Of a stretch of DNA of 64,000 nucleotides, positions 52,774-61,724 are shown piece by piece. The notes under the pieces are model-generated. The model was not told the origin of the DNA and searched no databases. It was given only the letters and a program-made list of their open reading frames with translations. Each line of letters opens with the position of its first letter. The stretch's first letter is position 1. Source of the DNA: Nitrososphaerales archaeon (GTDB lineage: Archaea > Thermoproteota > Nitrososphaeria > Nitrososphaerales > CADDZS01); contig JASHNZ010000094.1 of assembly GCA_030041355.1 (NCBI GenBank), positions 1-64,000 of the forward strand, written 5' to 3'. Made by a program: the position numbers and the translations under genes.

Positions 52774-54159
52774 CTATATGCTGCTTTCGTTGTAGCCCGC
52801 TGGAGTACCTTGGTAATACTCCAAGAGCCACGAAGTCGGTGTATCGAGTTCGAAGGGCGTCATGTAACTCGCAGGCAGTTGCATGGTTTTTCCACCGGTC
52901 GTCGTGATTTCCAATCCAAAAATAGACCCAGTAAGCTTGTAATCATTTATCTTGTAGCTGTTGCAGCACGGTTGGAATTCCATTTGAGTATATGCTGCGT
53001 AGAAGGCTCCTCCGTTGTAGGGAATTGACACCTCATATTTCTTTGAGATCGTGATATCGTTTTCAATGAAGGTTATCTCATGGCTGCTGGGCTTGAATAA
53101 TATCGAAAGAACAAGCTGCGTCCCCGGAGGAGTCGAAACTTGGTTTACGAAACCTTGCGCCTCGCAATCAACGCCAGGAACGTACCAGGGAGAAATCTGT
53201 CCACTCTGATCAAGAGACATGCCGAGCTGGAAAAAGCCCACGCAAGTATTTTGTGTTGTGCCGGTAAAATTCATGGCATTGATTTGGAAACTTAAGATTC
53301 CAGACTGAGGAACGGACCACTTGGTAAGAGTCATAACGGCGGTAAGATTATTGTAGGCAGGCAAAAGCCTGACGTACAAATCAGAGCCTTGTCCATATCC
53401 TTCCATATTGTTGTAGCCGGAAATGTTGATCGCCATCTGGTACGTCGAAACTATAATGTCTGTATAGTAGATTGTGCCACTGTCTGTCTCAATTAAGGCG
53501 CCCGTGTACTTTCCTGCGTTCGGGACGTTAATATTTGCGTTGACCGTATACGTCTGATCGATGTACACTTGCATCGTCCACTTGCCGCTGGTAAGAACAA
53601 TGTCGGCGATTATGTAGACCCACCCTTTTGGGTAAGCAGTGTTTTTGGGTACGGCTTCGATTTCCTTTAGACTGGAGAGACTAGCACCGGCATATACCTT
53701 ACCGTCAACAACTCCAACAACCGCGACGAACGTGGAGTCAGAAGATCCGATACCAAAATATCCTTTGGTTCCTGAACCTGCGTTCATAGCCACTTCGAAA
53801 GAAATAGCTGATTGCCCTAATTTGAATCCTTTTGTCGCGTAGTCCACCTGCGAACCACTGTTAGCAGATGAGTTCAAGACCGGTTCTCCCGAATAATTGG
53901 GCGAAGTAACTACAGTTGGAGTCGAACCCGAAACTACAGTCCAGCCATCGAGCTTCATATCTTCAAAGTTAGAGACAAAAGTAAAGTTATGACCCGCCGA
54001 AGGAACGCCTGTAGATCCTATTGGAGCTGTTCGAATCGAGCTGTCGGTCGGAGCTGCGGCAACCGCGGACGGAACCGATAAGACAAGGAACTGACTTGAC
54101 AGAAGGACTACTGAAACCATAATAAATGCAAGGATAAAGCATCTGCTTTTCTTCTTCAT
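52774..54159 (-). CDS. Secreted beta-rich surface protein (first paralogue)
   Basis: 461 residues with a signal peptide (basic start, hydrophobic 8-30). The rest is beta-rich: a first domain opening FVSNFEDMKLDGW, reminiscent of concanavalin/laminin-G-type jelly rolls, and a second with NMEGYGQGSDLYV. Four Cys in the second half may form disulfides. No catalytic motif is seen. It is closely similar along its whole length to the protein at 56826-58208, so the two come from a local duplication. It is convergent with a zinc-ribbon gene. Confidence 0.7.
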   Translation of the reverse strand: MKKKSRCFILAFIMVSVVLLSSQFLVLSVPSAVAAAPTDSSIRTAPIGSTGVPSAGHNFTFVSNFEDMKLDGWTVVSGSTPTVVTSPNYSGEPVLNSSANSGSQVDYATKGFKLGQSAISFEVAMNAGSGTKGYFGIGSSDSTFVAVVGVVDGKVYAGASLSSLKEIEAVPKNTAYPKGWVYIIADIVLTSGKWTMQVYIDQTYTVNANINVPNAGKYTGALIETDSGTIYYTDIIVSTYQMAINISGYNNMEGYGQGSDLYVRLLPAYNNLTAVMTLTKWSVPQSGILSFQINAMNFTGTTQNTCVGFFQLGMSLDQSGQISPWYVPGVDCEAQGFVNQVSTPPGTQLVLSILFKPSSHEITFIENDITISKKYEVSIPYNGGAFYAAYTQMEFQPCCNSYKINDYKLTGSIFGLEITTTGGKTMQLPASYMTPFELDTPTSWLLEYYQGTPAGYNESSI

Positions 54160-54312
54160 GGGCTCGAAAAGTGAGCGACTTTGTGATAAAGATATCTAGC
54201 GTATGATTAATTCGTCCCTTTCCTCTTTTTCATCCCTTTAGGACTATATCCTCAGCATTACCTGCAAAGTAGGAATGTGACCGCGGGCTATTTCGCTTCC
54301 ATAAGAACAAGA

Positions 54313-54732
54313 CTAACCAGAGATGATCTTTGAGGATTGGAAGGTAATCCTCTTTTCATCAGCGTCCTTCACCGTTATCAGCGCAATCATCACTTTTTCC
54401 AGACGACTTATCATAACTATTACCTTGAGGTTGCCAAAAGTGACTACTATGTTCTTGAACTCCCCGAACAAGCGCTCGGCTTCGGGCATGGCAGATCTTG
54501 AGCTGCGATATTGAGCAATAATCGAACTGATCGCCCTAAGATGTTCAGTTAATTCGCCGCTGCCTGACTGTATCATCGCGCTCGCCGATGGCTTGGCAGC
54601 GGAACCGATCTCTTCCCCGGTCAAGGAAAGAATGCTCACATATATGATTCCAGGATCAATTGAAAGCAATGAATGGCATGCTCCCCTCGGATCCTTTACC
54701 AGTGATCCAGAAAGAACTTTGGCGTCTGCCAT
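54313..54732 (-). CDS. Roadblock/longin-like small protein, tentative
   Basis: About 139 residues from the ATG at 54732 (further in-frame starts at 54771 and 54852). The pattern IDPGIIYVSILSLTGEEIGSAAKPS...LEKVMIALITVKDADEKRI alternates strands and helices as in roadblock/LC7-type or related sensor folds. A TATA-like CTATATATG (about 54818-54828) lies upstream. No function can be given. Confidence 0.5.
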   Translation of the reverse strand: MADAKVLSGSLVKDPRGACHSLLSIDPGIIYVSILSLTGEEIGSAAKPSASAMIQSGSGELTEHLRAISSIIAQYRSSRSAMPEAERLFGEFKNIVVTFGNLKVIVMISRLEKVMIALITVKDADEKRITFQSSKIISG

Positions 54733-54905
54733 CAATTCTCTACCTGCCAGTTGACTCGAACTTACGCACATGAATGCTGCTTCTGTAAAGCAGCATCGCG
54801 CTGTGATGCTTTGTTCTCGCATATATAGAGTTGAGGGATCCAAGACTAACAAAGCTGACCAAGACTTGAACGAACCAAAAAAAAGAAATATGTACTAATT
54901 TCAAG

Positions 54906-56198
54906 ATGGGCCCTCTCCAAGGCATCGTTATGTCCCCCATTCACTCTGTTGAAAAACGCAAGTTCTTCGTATGCAATCTGATCCTGATTCTGGCATTCCT
55001 CTTCGTTTTCCTCTCCCCTTCAATTCTTTCTGTTTCAGCTTTTGCTACTTCAACAAGTCAGCAGAGTCTTTCCCCGCTCAAAGCAGGCTATCCGAAGACG
55101 CTCACAAGCCCTAACAGGCAATATGAAGGAAACTTTGGCTGGTCCGTAGCTATCGGCGGCAAGTTTTCGATAGTGGGTGCGCCTCAAGAGGTTGCAGATG
55201 GGCAATCGTACGCCGGCCACGCATATGTGTACAACTCTAGCACCGTGAAATTGGTTCAGACACTCACCAGCCCCAATGCTGACAACGGCGGATACTTCGG
55301 CAACTCGGTCGCAATCAGTGGCAACCTCGCAATTGTGGGCGCATATGGCGAAAGACTAGATGGAGACGGGGGCTTTGGCCGCGCGTACATTTTCAACGCG
55401 ACTACCGGAGGTCTGATCCAAACGCTCAGCAACCCTACGGGGCAATTAGCATTTTTTGGATACTCGGTATCGATCAGCGGCAACCTGGCGATAGTGAGCG
55501 CGCCTATTGAGACTGCAGATGGATACACCAGCGCAGGTCAGGCATATGTGTTCAACGCCAGCAGCGGGAAACTCATTCAGAATCTCACAAGCCCGAACGT
55601 GCAATTAGAAGCACACTTTGGCACGGCAGTAGCAATCAGCGGCCAAGACGCCATTGTGGGTGCCGATAACCAATCTGTTGATGGATACGTGGGCGCCGGC
55701 CAAGCATACGTTTTCGACGCGGACACCGGACAAGTCATCGAAACGCTCAGTAGCCCCAACTCGCAAACAGGTGGAACGTTTGGCGGGTCGGTGGCAATGA
55801 GCGGCAAGGTTGCGATAGTTGGCGCGGAATGGGAGACTGTTGATGGATACACTGGCGCAGGACGCGCGTACGTATTTGATGCAGATACCGGGAAACTGCT
55901 TCAGACACTTACAAGTCCGGATCTGCAATCTTATTCATTCTTCGGCACCTCGGTTGCGATCAGTGGCAACTTCGCGATAGTAGGCGGGTACGATGAAAAT
56001 GGGGGCACTGGCGGTGCCTATGTGTACAACGCTAACACTGGAAAACTCATTCAGACACTTACCAGCCGCCACGCGCAAAATTACGGATTGTTTGGCTGGT
56101 CAGTCGGCATCAGCGGCAAGCTTGAGATTGTAGGTGCGCCTTACGAGACTGCTGATGGATTCTATCAAGCCGGTCACGCGTACTTGTTCAAGGAATAA
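54906..56198 (+). CDS. Secreted FG-GAP-type beta-propeller protein
   Basis: 430 residues, or 422 from the second Met. The N-terminus is a signal peptide (hydrophobic about 22-44). It is followed by seven repeats of about 52-55 residues with the pattern FG.SVAISG..AIVGA......G...AG.AYV(F/Y)(N/D)A.TGKLIQTL(T/S)SP, an FG-GAP/integrin-alpha-like seven-bladed propeller. It probably binds partners outside the cell. It sits between the two duplicated secreted-protein genes on the opposite strand. Confidence 0.87.
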   Translation: MGPLQGIVMSPIHSVEKRKFFVCNLILILAFLFVFLSPSILSVSAFATSTSQQSLSPLKAGYPKTLTSPNRQYEGNFGWSVAIGGKFSIVGAPQEVADGQSYAGHAYVYNSSTVKLVQTLTSPNADNGGYFGNSVAISGNLAIVGAYGERLDGDGGFGRAYIFNATTGGLIQTLSNPTGQLAFFGYSVSISGNLAIVSAPIETADGYTSAGQAYVFNASSGKLIQNLTSPNVQLEAHFGTAVAISGQDAIVGADNQSVDGYVGAGQAYVFDADTGQVIETLSSPNSQTGGTFGGSVAMSGKVAIVGAEWETVDGYTGAGRAYVFDADTGKLLQTLTSPDLQSYSFFGTSVAISGNFAIVGGYDENGGTGGAYVYNANTGKLIQTLTSRHAQNYGLFGWSVGISGKLEIVGAPYETADGFYQAGHAYLFKE

Positions 56199-56705
56199 GA
56201 TCAAAAATCTCTCCATCTGATTTTGCGTTTGTATCTATTCTGAAAATATCCGAAACGCTCTATCTTCCTTACTTTGATAAACGAAGCTAGTTCCAGAAGG
56301 AGCCTGTCAAGTTATTCTTTGAAAATGCTATAGACAGGGGATCTTGGGAACTTAACAATGGCAATTTCTGAGAGTAGCTATCTACACACCGAATTTTTTT
56401 TTACGACCATGTAAGAGGCGGAAAACTAAAGCCATTGCAAACGTCAAGAAGTCGAATGTACTTGAAACCGGGATAACTTGACAAGCTCTCCAGAAGCCTA
56501 CAAAGCTTCATCAAAGCTGGCCCGCTGGGCACATCAATAACTGACTTAAAAGCTCTTTGGGGGGAAGTATTGCCCCGCTTCTCCCCTTTACATCTTCAGC
56601 GTTCTTCTGGAGTAGTCCTTCGTTGATCTCTCCCTTGGCGTCAGTATCAAGGCGTAAGACGTAGAATATGACTCAAAAGGCTACGTGGCTGCTTGCAGAC
56701 ATTTG
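56199..56705. other. Intergenic region with oligo-T tract
   Basis: No gene is seen between the FG-GAP gene and the zinc-ribbon relic. A run of nine T on the plus strand (56394-56402) is a likely terminator for the FG-GAP transcript. Confidence 0.5.
56394..56402 (+). terminator. Oligo-T tract
   Basis: Nine consecutive T about 195 bp after the FG-GAP stop, the longest T-run in this region. Confidence 0.4.
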
Positions 56706-56795
56706 TGCAACTGTTCTGTCCACGGAGCTCTCGAGAAATGTACGGCCGTAGCTATGAACAATAATCCAACGATTAGCTTTTGCAGAAATAAACTG
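56706..56795 (+). pseudogene. Relic of a zinc-ribbon gene 3' end
   Basis: The plus strand here matches the end of the zinc-ribbon gene at 51968-52603. Its last codons read NNNPTISFC then NKL, against DNSPTVSFC...NKL in the intact gene, and the DNA of this stretch is largely alike. It has lost Cys residues, has a small deletion (the CGNCG part is shortened) and no usable start. It lies just before the convergent second copy of the secreted protein, exactly as the intact zinc-ribbon gene precedes the first copy. Confidence 0.6.
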
Positions 56796-56825
56796 CGAAC
56801 AACATCGAGCCCGAGTAAAGTGGCT

Positions 56826-58208
56826 CTAGATACTGCTCTCATTGTAGCCGGCTGGAGTGCTTTGGTAGTATTCGAGCACCCAAGAGCTCGGGGCGTCGAG
56901 CACAAAAGGCACCATGTAATTTGCCGGAAGTTGCATGGTCTTTCCCTTCATTGTTGTTATTTGAAGCCCGAAGATTGAGCCTTGCAGTTTATAGTCTCCT
57001 ATCGGGTAGCTTGCGCAACAGGGCTGGAACTCCATCTGGGTGTAGGCGCCGTAGAACGCCCCGCCATCGTATGGAATTGCTTTTTCAAACTTCTTGGAGA
57101 TCGTAACGTCATTTTCTATGAAGAGAATCTGGTGCTTACTGGGCTGGAACAGCACCGAGAGGACGAGCTCTGTCCCTTGCGGGGTCTTTAGCTGGCTTGT
57201 GAAAAAGCTGGGTTCGCAATCGACTCCTGGGACATACCAGGGTTCGATGTACCCCTGACCTAGCCACATTCCGAGCTGGAAGAAGCCCACGCAAGTGCTC
57301 TGGGTCGTACCGGTGTAGTTCATCGCATTGATTTGGAAACTGAGTATGCCTGCCTGCGGAACAGACCAAGAATTGAGTGTCATGACAGCCGTCAGGTTGT
57401 TGTAGGCAGGCAAAAGTTTCACGTAAAGATCCGAACCCTGTCCATAGCCTTCCATGTTGTTGTAGCCTGAGATATTGATGGCCATTTGATAGGTGGAGAC
57501 CGTAATGTCCGAGTAATAGATCGTGCCGCTCGTCGTCTCTATTAGGGCGCCAGTGTACTTGCCAACGTTTGGCACACTGATCGTAGCGTTGGCCGTGTAG
57601 GTTTGATCGACATAAACTACCATGCTCCATTGGTCGTGGGAAGACGTAATGTCAGCAATCATGTAGACCCAGCCGGCGGGATACGCCGTACCCTCTGGTA
57701 CTGGCCCAATCTTTTGCAGGCTAGTGAGATTGTTTCCAGCATAAACGATTCCGTCCACAACCCCTACGAGCGCCACGAAATTAGAACTTGACGAACCTAT
57801 GCCAAAATAGCCTTCAGTACTAGATCCAGCATTCATTGCCACTTCAAAGGAGATTTGCGACTGTCCTAATTTGAATCCCTTCGTTGCGTAGTCCACCTGG
57901 TTACCATTACTTGCAGACGAATTCAGGACTGGTTCCCCGATATAATTCGGAGAAGTCACAACAGTTGGAGTAGCACCCGAGACTCGGGTCCAGCCGTCGA
58001 GTTTCAAGTTCTCAAAATTAGAGACAAAAGTAAAGCCATGACTAGCTGCGACCGCTCCTGTGGATCCGATGGGCTCAATTCGCGGAGGGCTTGAAGTCAA
58101 GCCTGGAGTCGCACCAAAAGGAACCGCTGATCCCAAAAACTGACTAGACAGAAGCACGGCTGCGACTGCGAACATTGAAAGAAAAAAAGCTCTGCGAGAA
58201 TGGTTCAT
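56826..58208 (-). CDS. Secreted beta-rich surface protein (second paralogue)
   Basis: 460 residues with signal peptide (hydrophobic 7-30). It matches the protein at 52774-54159 over the whole length with few gaps; stretches such as NMEGYGQGSDLYV and YMTPFELD/YMVPFVLD near the ends are shared. Four Cys positions are kept. Function unknown. Both copies appear intact, so both may be in use, perhaps under different conditions. Confidence 0.7.
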   Translation of the reverse strand: MNHSRRAFFLSMFAVAAVLLSSQFLGSAVPFGATPGLTSSPPRIEPIGSTGAVAASHGFTFVSNFENLKLDGWTRVSGATPTVVTSPNYIGEPVLNSSASNGNQVDYATKGFKLGQSQISFEVAMNAGSSTEGYFGIGSSSSNFVALVGVVDGIVYAGNNLTSLQKIGPVPEGTAYPAGWVYMIADITSSHDQWSMVVYVDQTYTANATISVPNVGKYTGALIETTSGTIYYSDITVSTYQMAINISGYNNMEGYGQGSDLYVKLLPAYNNLTAVMTLNSWSVPQAGILSFQINAMNYTGTTQSTCVGFFQLGMWLGQGYIEPWYVPGVDCEPSFFTSQLKTPQGTELVLSVLFQPSKHQILFIENDVTISKKFEKAIPYDGGAFYGAYTQMEFQPCCASYPIGDYKLQGSIFGLQITTMKGKTMQLPANYMVPFVLDAPSSWVLEYYQSTPAGYNESSI

Positions 58209-58292
58209 GATGCAGAACCACGAGATACATTATGATAAATCTATCTTGTGTCACCACTGCTGACGAAAACCATCGCTGTTCAAATGTAATAG

Positions 58293-58408
58293 CGGGCCTG
58301 ATGGGATTTGAACCCATGACCTAAGGATTAAGAGTCCTCCGCTCTGCCTGGCTACTCTCGCACTTGAGATCTTTTTGAAAACACAAGGGCGAACTGAGCC
58401 ACAGGCCC
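58293..58408 (-). tRNA. tRNA-Lys (CUU) with a 42-base D-loop intron
   Basis: Acceptor GGGCCTG pairs with CAGGCCC; T arm ATGGG-TTCAAAT-CCCAT; anticodon arm GAGGA-CTCTTAA-TCCTT with anticodon CTT. The D stem GCTC/GAGC is separated by 51 bases. A bulge-helix-bulge explains this. GCTC (58399-58396) pairs with GAGT in the intron, flanked by three-base bulges AGT and AGC, with the inner helix TCGC/GCGA. Cutting in the bulges removes 58393-58352 (42 bases) and leaves a normal D loop AGCCAGGCA and a 74-base tRNA. CCA is not encoded. Confidence 0.9.
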
Positions 58409-58545
58409 TACTGAATTCTAAATACATAACTTTCTCAGTTCTGTAGAAAAAGCTTTCATTGGGACAATAGAAAAACTGCCGCAAAATTGCAAAAAAAATT
58501 GAAACATCAATATACACAACAAAGACAAGTCCGTTTTCGTCCTCT

Positions 58546-59928
58546 TTGACCGCTGTGAAAGACATCGGACGTTTTTTCAATCCGAGAAACATTGCGATCG
58601 TCGGCGCTTCAAAGACACCGGGCAAAATAGGTCACGAGATCGTTCGTAACATCTGTCTCTCGGGATTTGAGGGCGGTATATTTCCGGTAAACCCTAATGC
58701 AAATTCAATCTTAGGTTTAAAGTGCTTCAAGACGCTCAGAGACATACCATCAGAAGTTGATTTGGCTCTAATAGTAGTTCCCGCAGAACTGGTTGAAAAA
58801 ATAGTCCAAGATTGCGTGGATAAACATGTTCCCGCAGCGATCATAATCACTTCAGGATTTTCCGAAAGTGGACACAAAGAACTAGAAGATAGAATTCTTG
58901 CAATTGCAAGATCGAAGCTTAGGATAGTTGGCCCTAACACTTTTGGAATTTATTACGCGAAGAGCAAAATGAATGCGACATTCGGGCCCAGCAAAGTCCT
59001 TGAGGGGAAGACGGCTTTCATTACCCAGTCGGGAGCTCTCGGGCTGGCTTTGATGGATTGGACCACTGAGGAAAAGTATGGCATCTCCTCAATCGTCAGT
59101 ATAGGAAACAAATCTGATGTCGATGACGCTGATTTGGTAGAATTTTTCGCCGACGACAGCTCGACTAAATGCCTATTGATCTACATGGAGGGGCTCAAAA
59201 ACGGAAGAAATTTTTTCGAGGCTTCGAAGAGGGCGGTCATAAAGAAACCAATCGTGGTAATAAAGGCGGGACGTTCCGCAAGAGGAGCGCAGGCTGCTTC
59301 CTCGCACACTGGATCTATCGCCGGACAGGATACCATCTTCAACGCGGCTTTCGAACAGGCTGGAATAATGCGGGCGGAAGAGATGACACAAGCTTTTGAT
59401 TGGATGCAGGCGATCAACGAAAATCCGGTCCCTCGCGGGGAAGATCTCGCTATAGTGACAAACGGCGGCGGAATTGGGGTCCTCGCAACTGACAAGTGTT
59501 CAGAGTTAGGACTCAAACTTATGGATCTTCCTGATGACTTGAAGGAAGAGCTAAAGGAATGCCTCCCCAGTTTTGGCTCGATAAGGAATCCCATAGACAT
59601 GACAGCGAATGCAGATGATGTCCTCTACGGCAAGGTTCTCGGCATTCTGGCAAAACGAAAGGAAGTTGACGGAATAATTGCTCTTTTTTGCCAAACGGCG
59701 AATATCGACCCGATGCTAGTCGCGCAGGTCATTATGACAATCAGAGATCAGGAGCGATTGACAAAACCTCTTACCTGTGCATTCATTGGTGGACATCTTT
59801 CGCAACTGGCTTACTCCAGAATGCTAGAAAAGAAGTTTGCGGCTTATCCGACCGCCGAAAGGGCCGTTGACGCAATGTACGCCCTAATCGCTCGGTACCG
59901 GCTGCTAAATTCTCTTGAGCTGGGATGA
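58546..59928 (+). CDS. acdA: ADP-forming acyl-CoA synthetase, alpha subunit
   Basis: 460 residues: a CoA-binding Rossmann domain (NIAIVGASKTPGKIGHEI, 15-32), a succinyl-CoA-synthetase-like domain with the phosphorylated His254 in SHTGSIAGQD, and a third ligase domain (NGGGIGVLATDKCSELGL). With the beta subunit it converts acetyl-CoA or similar, ADP and phosphate to acid, CoA and ATP. TTG start (or GTG 9 bp on), after a TATA-like TCAATATAC. The beta gene begins 10 bp after its stop. Confidence 0.92.
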   Translation: MTAVKDIGRFFNPRNIAIVGASKTPGKIGHEIVRNICLSGFEGGIFPVNPNANSILGLKCFKTLRDIPSEVDLALIVVPAELVEKIVQDCVDKHVPAAIIITSGFSESGHKELEDRILAIARSKLRIVGPNTFGIYYAKSKMNATFGPSKVLEGKTAFITQSGALGLALMDWTTEEKYGISSIVSIGNKSDVDDADLVEFFADDSSTKCLLIYMEGLKNGRNFFEASKRAVIKKPIVVIKAGRSARGAQAASSHTGSIAGQDTIFNAAFEQAGIMRAEEMTQAFDWMQAINENPVPRGEDLAIVTNGGGIGVLATDKCSELGLKLMDLPDDLKEELKECLPSFGSIRNPIDMTANADDVLYGKVLGILAKRKEVDGIIALFCQTANIDPMLVAQVIMTIRDQERLTKPLTCAFIGGHLSQLAYSRMLEKKFAAYPTAERAVDAMYALIARYRLLNSLELG

Positions 59929-59938
59929 ATATATTAGA

Positions 59939-60679
59939 ATGGTCAATAAAAAAGTTCATGATGAGGCGACAGAAGTCATTGATTCTGCCGCACAAGCTGG
60001 AAAGCTTTCCTTGCTGGAATACGACGCGGAAAAAGTCGCGCAGCTTTATGGAATCAAAGTGGCTTCTTCGGGACTGGCTAAAAGCGAAAAAGAGGCTCGG
60101 TCGCTCGCTAGAAGACTCGGCTTTCCGCTCGCGATGAAAATTGTATCTGAAGACATTCTGCACAAGTCTGACGTGGGCGGCGTCAAAACAAACATCGCTT
60201 CCACAGGAGAGGCGTGGCGAGCCTACAGAGAGATCTTGAGAAATGCGAAGAAAGCAAATCGCAGAGCAAAAATTGAAGGCGTTTTGGTTCAACAGATGGC
60301 ACCGAAAGGCTATGAATTCGTGGTCGGCGGGACGCGAGATCCACAATTTGGTCCGACAGTGATGTTTGGTCTCGGTGGAATCTACGTGGAGCTATTCAAG
60401 GATGTTGCTTTCCGCCTCGCACCTGTCACCGAAGAGGAGGCTCTTGTGATGATGAAAGAAATCAAGTCCTATCAACTCATGACAGGTTTCCGAGGATCAG
60501 AACCACTGGACATCTCAGCAGCAGCGAAAACAATAATGGCCGTAGGTGACTTGATGGTGGACCAGCCTCAGATCGATTCGCTAGACATTAACCCCCTTAT
60601 TGTATATCATATGGGCGTAATGGCAGTTGATGTCCGGATGATATTGAAAAAGCGCGATCAAAGCACTGAGACAGCATAA
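59939..60679 (+). CDS. acdB: ADP-forming acyl-CoA synthetase, beta subunit (ATP-grasp)
   Basis: 246 residues from the ATG at 59939; the frame is open to 59915 and overlaps acdA. The ATP-grasp fold is shown by LARRLGFPLAMKIVSEDILHKSDVGGVK, VQQMAPKGYEFVVGGTRDPQFGPTVMFGLGG and DSLDINPLIV. It binds the nucleotide and passes phosphate to the alpha-subunit His. Separate alpha and beta genes in tandem are common in archaea. A hairpin and a T-run follow. Confidence 0.92.
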   Translation: MVNKKVHDEATEVIDSAAQAGKLSLLEYDAEKVAQLYGIKVASSGLAKSEKEARSLARRLGFPLAMKIVSEDILHKSDVGGVKTNIASTGEAWRAYREILRNAKKANRRAKIEGVLVQQMAPKGYEFVVGGTRDPQFGPTVMFGLGGIYVELFKDVAFRLAPVTEEEALVMMKEIKSYQLMTGFRGSEPLDISAAAKTIMAVGDLMVDQPQIDSLDINPLIVYHMGVMAVDVRMILKKRDQSTETA

Positions 60680-60749
60680 GAAACCTCTATTTGGATAAGG
60701 ATTCGAACCGCAAGGTAACATTAATTTTCGCAATAGTCCAGGCTTACTC

Positions 60750-60818
60750 TGCTGGCGTGCGTTGCTACGACGGGCGCTCTGAAATGTTCAATATGATGAA
60801 CAAAATCGCACGCCGGCA
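60750..60818 (+). terminator. Nested hairpins and T-run after acdB
   Basis: TGCTGGCGTGCG (60750-60761) pairs with CGCACGCCGGCA (60807-60818), 12 bp with one G-U pair. Inside, TGTTCA/TGAACA form a second hairpin with a 6-base loop. A short T-run (CTTTTTC) follows. It may end the acdAB transcript or be a small stable RNA. It lies between acdB and tRNA-Ala. Confidence 0.4.
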
Positions 60819-60854
60819 ATCAACTTTTTCAGCTGCGTTTTAGCCATCGTATCC

Positions 60855-60862
60855 TTTTAAAT
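60855..60862 (+). promoter_or_regulatory. TATA box of tRNA-Ala
   Basis: TTTTAAAT lies 32-39 bp ahead of the mature 5' end, the usual place for an archaeal tRNA promoter. Confidence 0.5.
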
Positions 60863-60893
60863 CCACTTTGAAGATTAGGCTGAATTGAATTCG

Positions 60894-60993
60894 GGGCCGG
60901 TAGTTCAGTGGTAGTAACGCTCGCCTTGCAAGCTGCATAATACAATGCAGTCAAGTACGCGAGAGGTCAGGGGTTCAAATCCCCTCCGGTCCA
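60894..60993 (+). tRNA. tRNA-Ala (UGC) with a 27-base canonical intron
   Basis: Acceptor GGGCCGG pairs with CCGGTCC; T arm AGGGG-TTCAAAT-CCCCT; anticodon stem CTCGC/GCGAG with anticodon TGC (60927-60929). The intron 60931-60957 lies between positions 37 and 38. The bulge-helix-bulge is exact: central helix CTTG/CAAG, three-base bulges CAA and TAC, inner helix GCTGCA/TGCAGT. Removal gives a 73-base tRNA. The D stem has only three good pairs. CCA is not encoded. Confidence 0.93.
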
Positions 60994-61085
60994 CGTCTAT
61001 CTATGTAGTAGGTAGTCCGAAATACGTTGATATAGGGCACCTCCACGAGAAACATATTTAATTAGAGCAGAAGCACGCGAGCCAA

Positions 61086-61724
61086 TTGATTACTCTAGAA
61101 CAAGCTTTGGGCATCATAAGCGCGGTCGCGGTGATAGTCCCGGGCGTTGTACTGCTTACGTTGCTAAAAGGGCTGAAGGTAAAGTCACTTCGGGATCTGA
61201 CGATATTCCTTTCCTCTTTTGCCATCCTCCACGGTTTTTATCACGTCAGCGCCCTGCTTAACCAATTTGACTTAGCCGAATACATCAATCTCGCGTCAGC
61301 TGTCATGCTAATCGGGATAGCCATGTACTACAGCGAAGCTATAATGGGCTTGTCGATGTTTTTGTTAGTGATACCCGATTCTAATGTTGCAGCGGACCTC
61401 GTACCCATAGCTTTAATCATCGCGTTGATATTATTTGCGAGGCTGGCTTTCAAGTCGAAGTCTTTATCGACCCTCCAAGCTCAGCTCTCGATTTTCCTGA
61501 TCGTTTGGATCATTTCAGAGCTTTTGAGATCCTTCCAACTGCTCAATATTATTTCAGCTTCTGCGAGCCTCCAACTTTTGGGCTTAGAAATACACACCGT
61601 AGCAATGGTCGCCTTCGGAGCCTTTCTGCTATTTCGATATTATCGAGTGATTTCGAGCACTGGAAATATTCCTCCGAACTGGAGCAAGGAGGCGAAAAAA
61701 CCAGCAAGTGGGGAAGCAAAGTGA
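61086..61724 (+). CDS. Multi-helix membrane protein, unknown
   Basis: 212 residues with six or seven hydrophobic helices (about 5-27, 37-58, 67-84, 88-100, 105-122, 132-150, 165-184) and a short charged tail. TTG start. Its stop overlaps the start of the next gene (TGATG), so the two are probably translated together. The layout resembles archaeal sensor-type membrane proteins but no family is certain. Confidence 0.62.
   Translation: MITLEQALGIISAVAVIVPGVVLLTLLKGLKVKSLRDLTIFLSSFAILHGFYHVSALLNQFDLAEYINLASAVMLIGIAMYYSEAIMGLSMFLLVIPDSNVAADLVPIALIIALILFARLAFKSKSLSTLQAQLSIFLIVWIISELLRSFQLLNIISASASLQLLGLEIHTVAMVAFGAFLLFRYYRVISSTGNIPPNWSKEAKKPASGEAK

Noticed and set aside
59783-60346. Long minus-strand frame across acdA and acdB
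   Set aside because: It is antisense to two strongly supported genes and has no recognisable motifs.
60775-60800. C/D-box small RNA (CTGA followed by ATGATGA)
   Set aside because: The boxes are in the wrong order for C and D and no second pair is found at the right distance.
61505-61723. N-terminal extension of the 106-residue gene
   Set aside because: It lies entirely inside the upstream membrane-protein gene; the TGATG overlap marks the true start.
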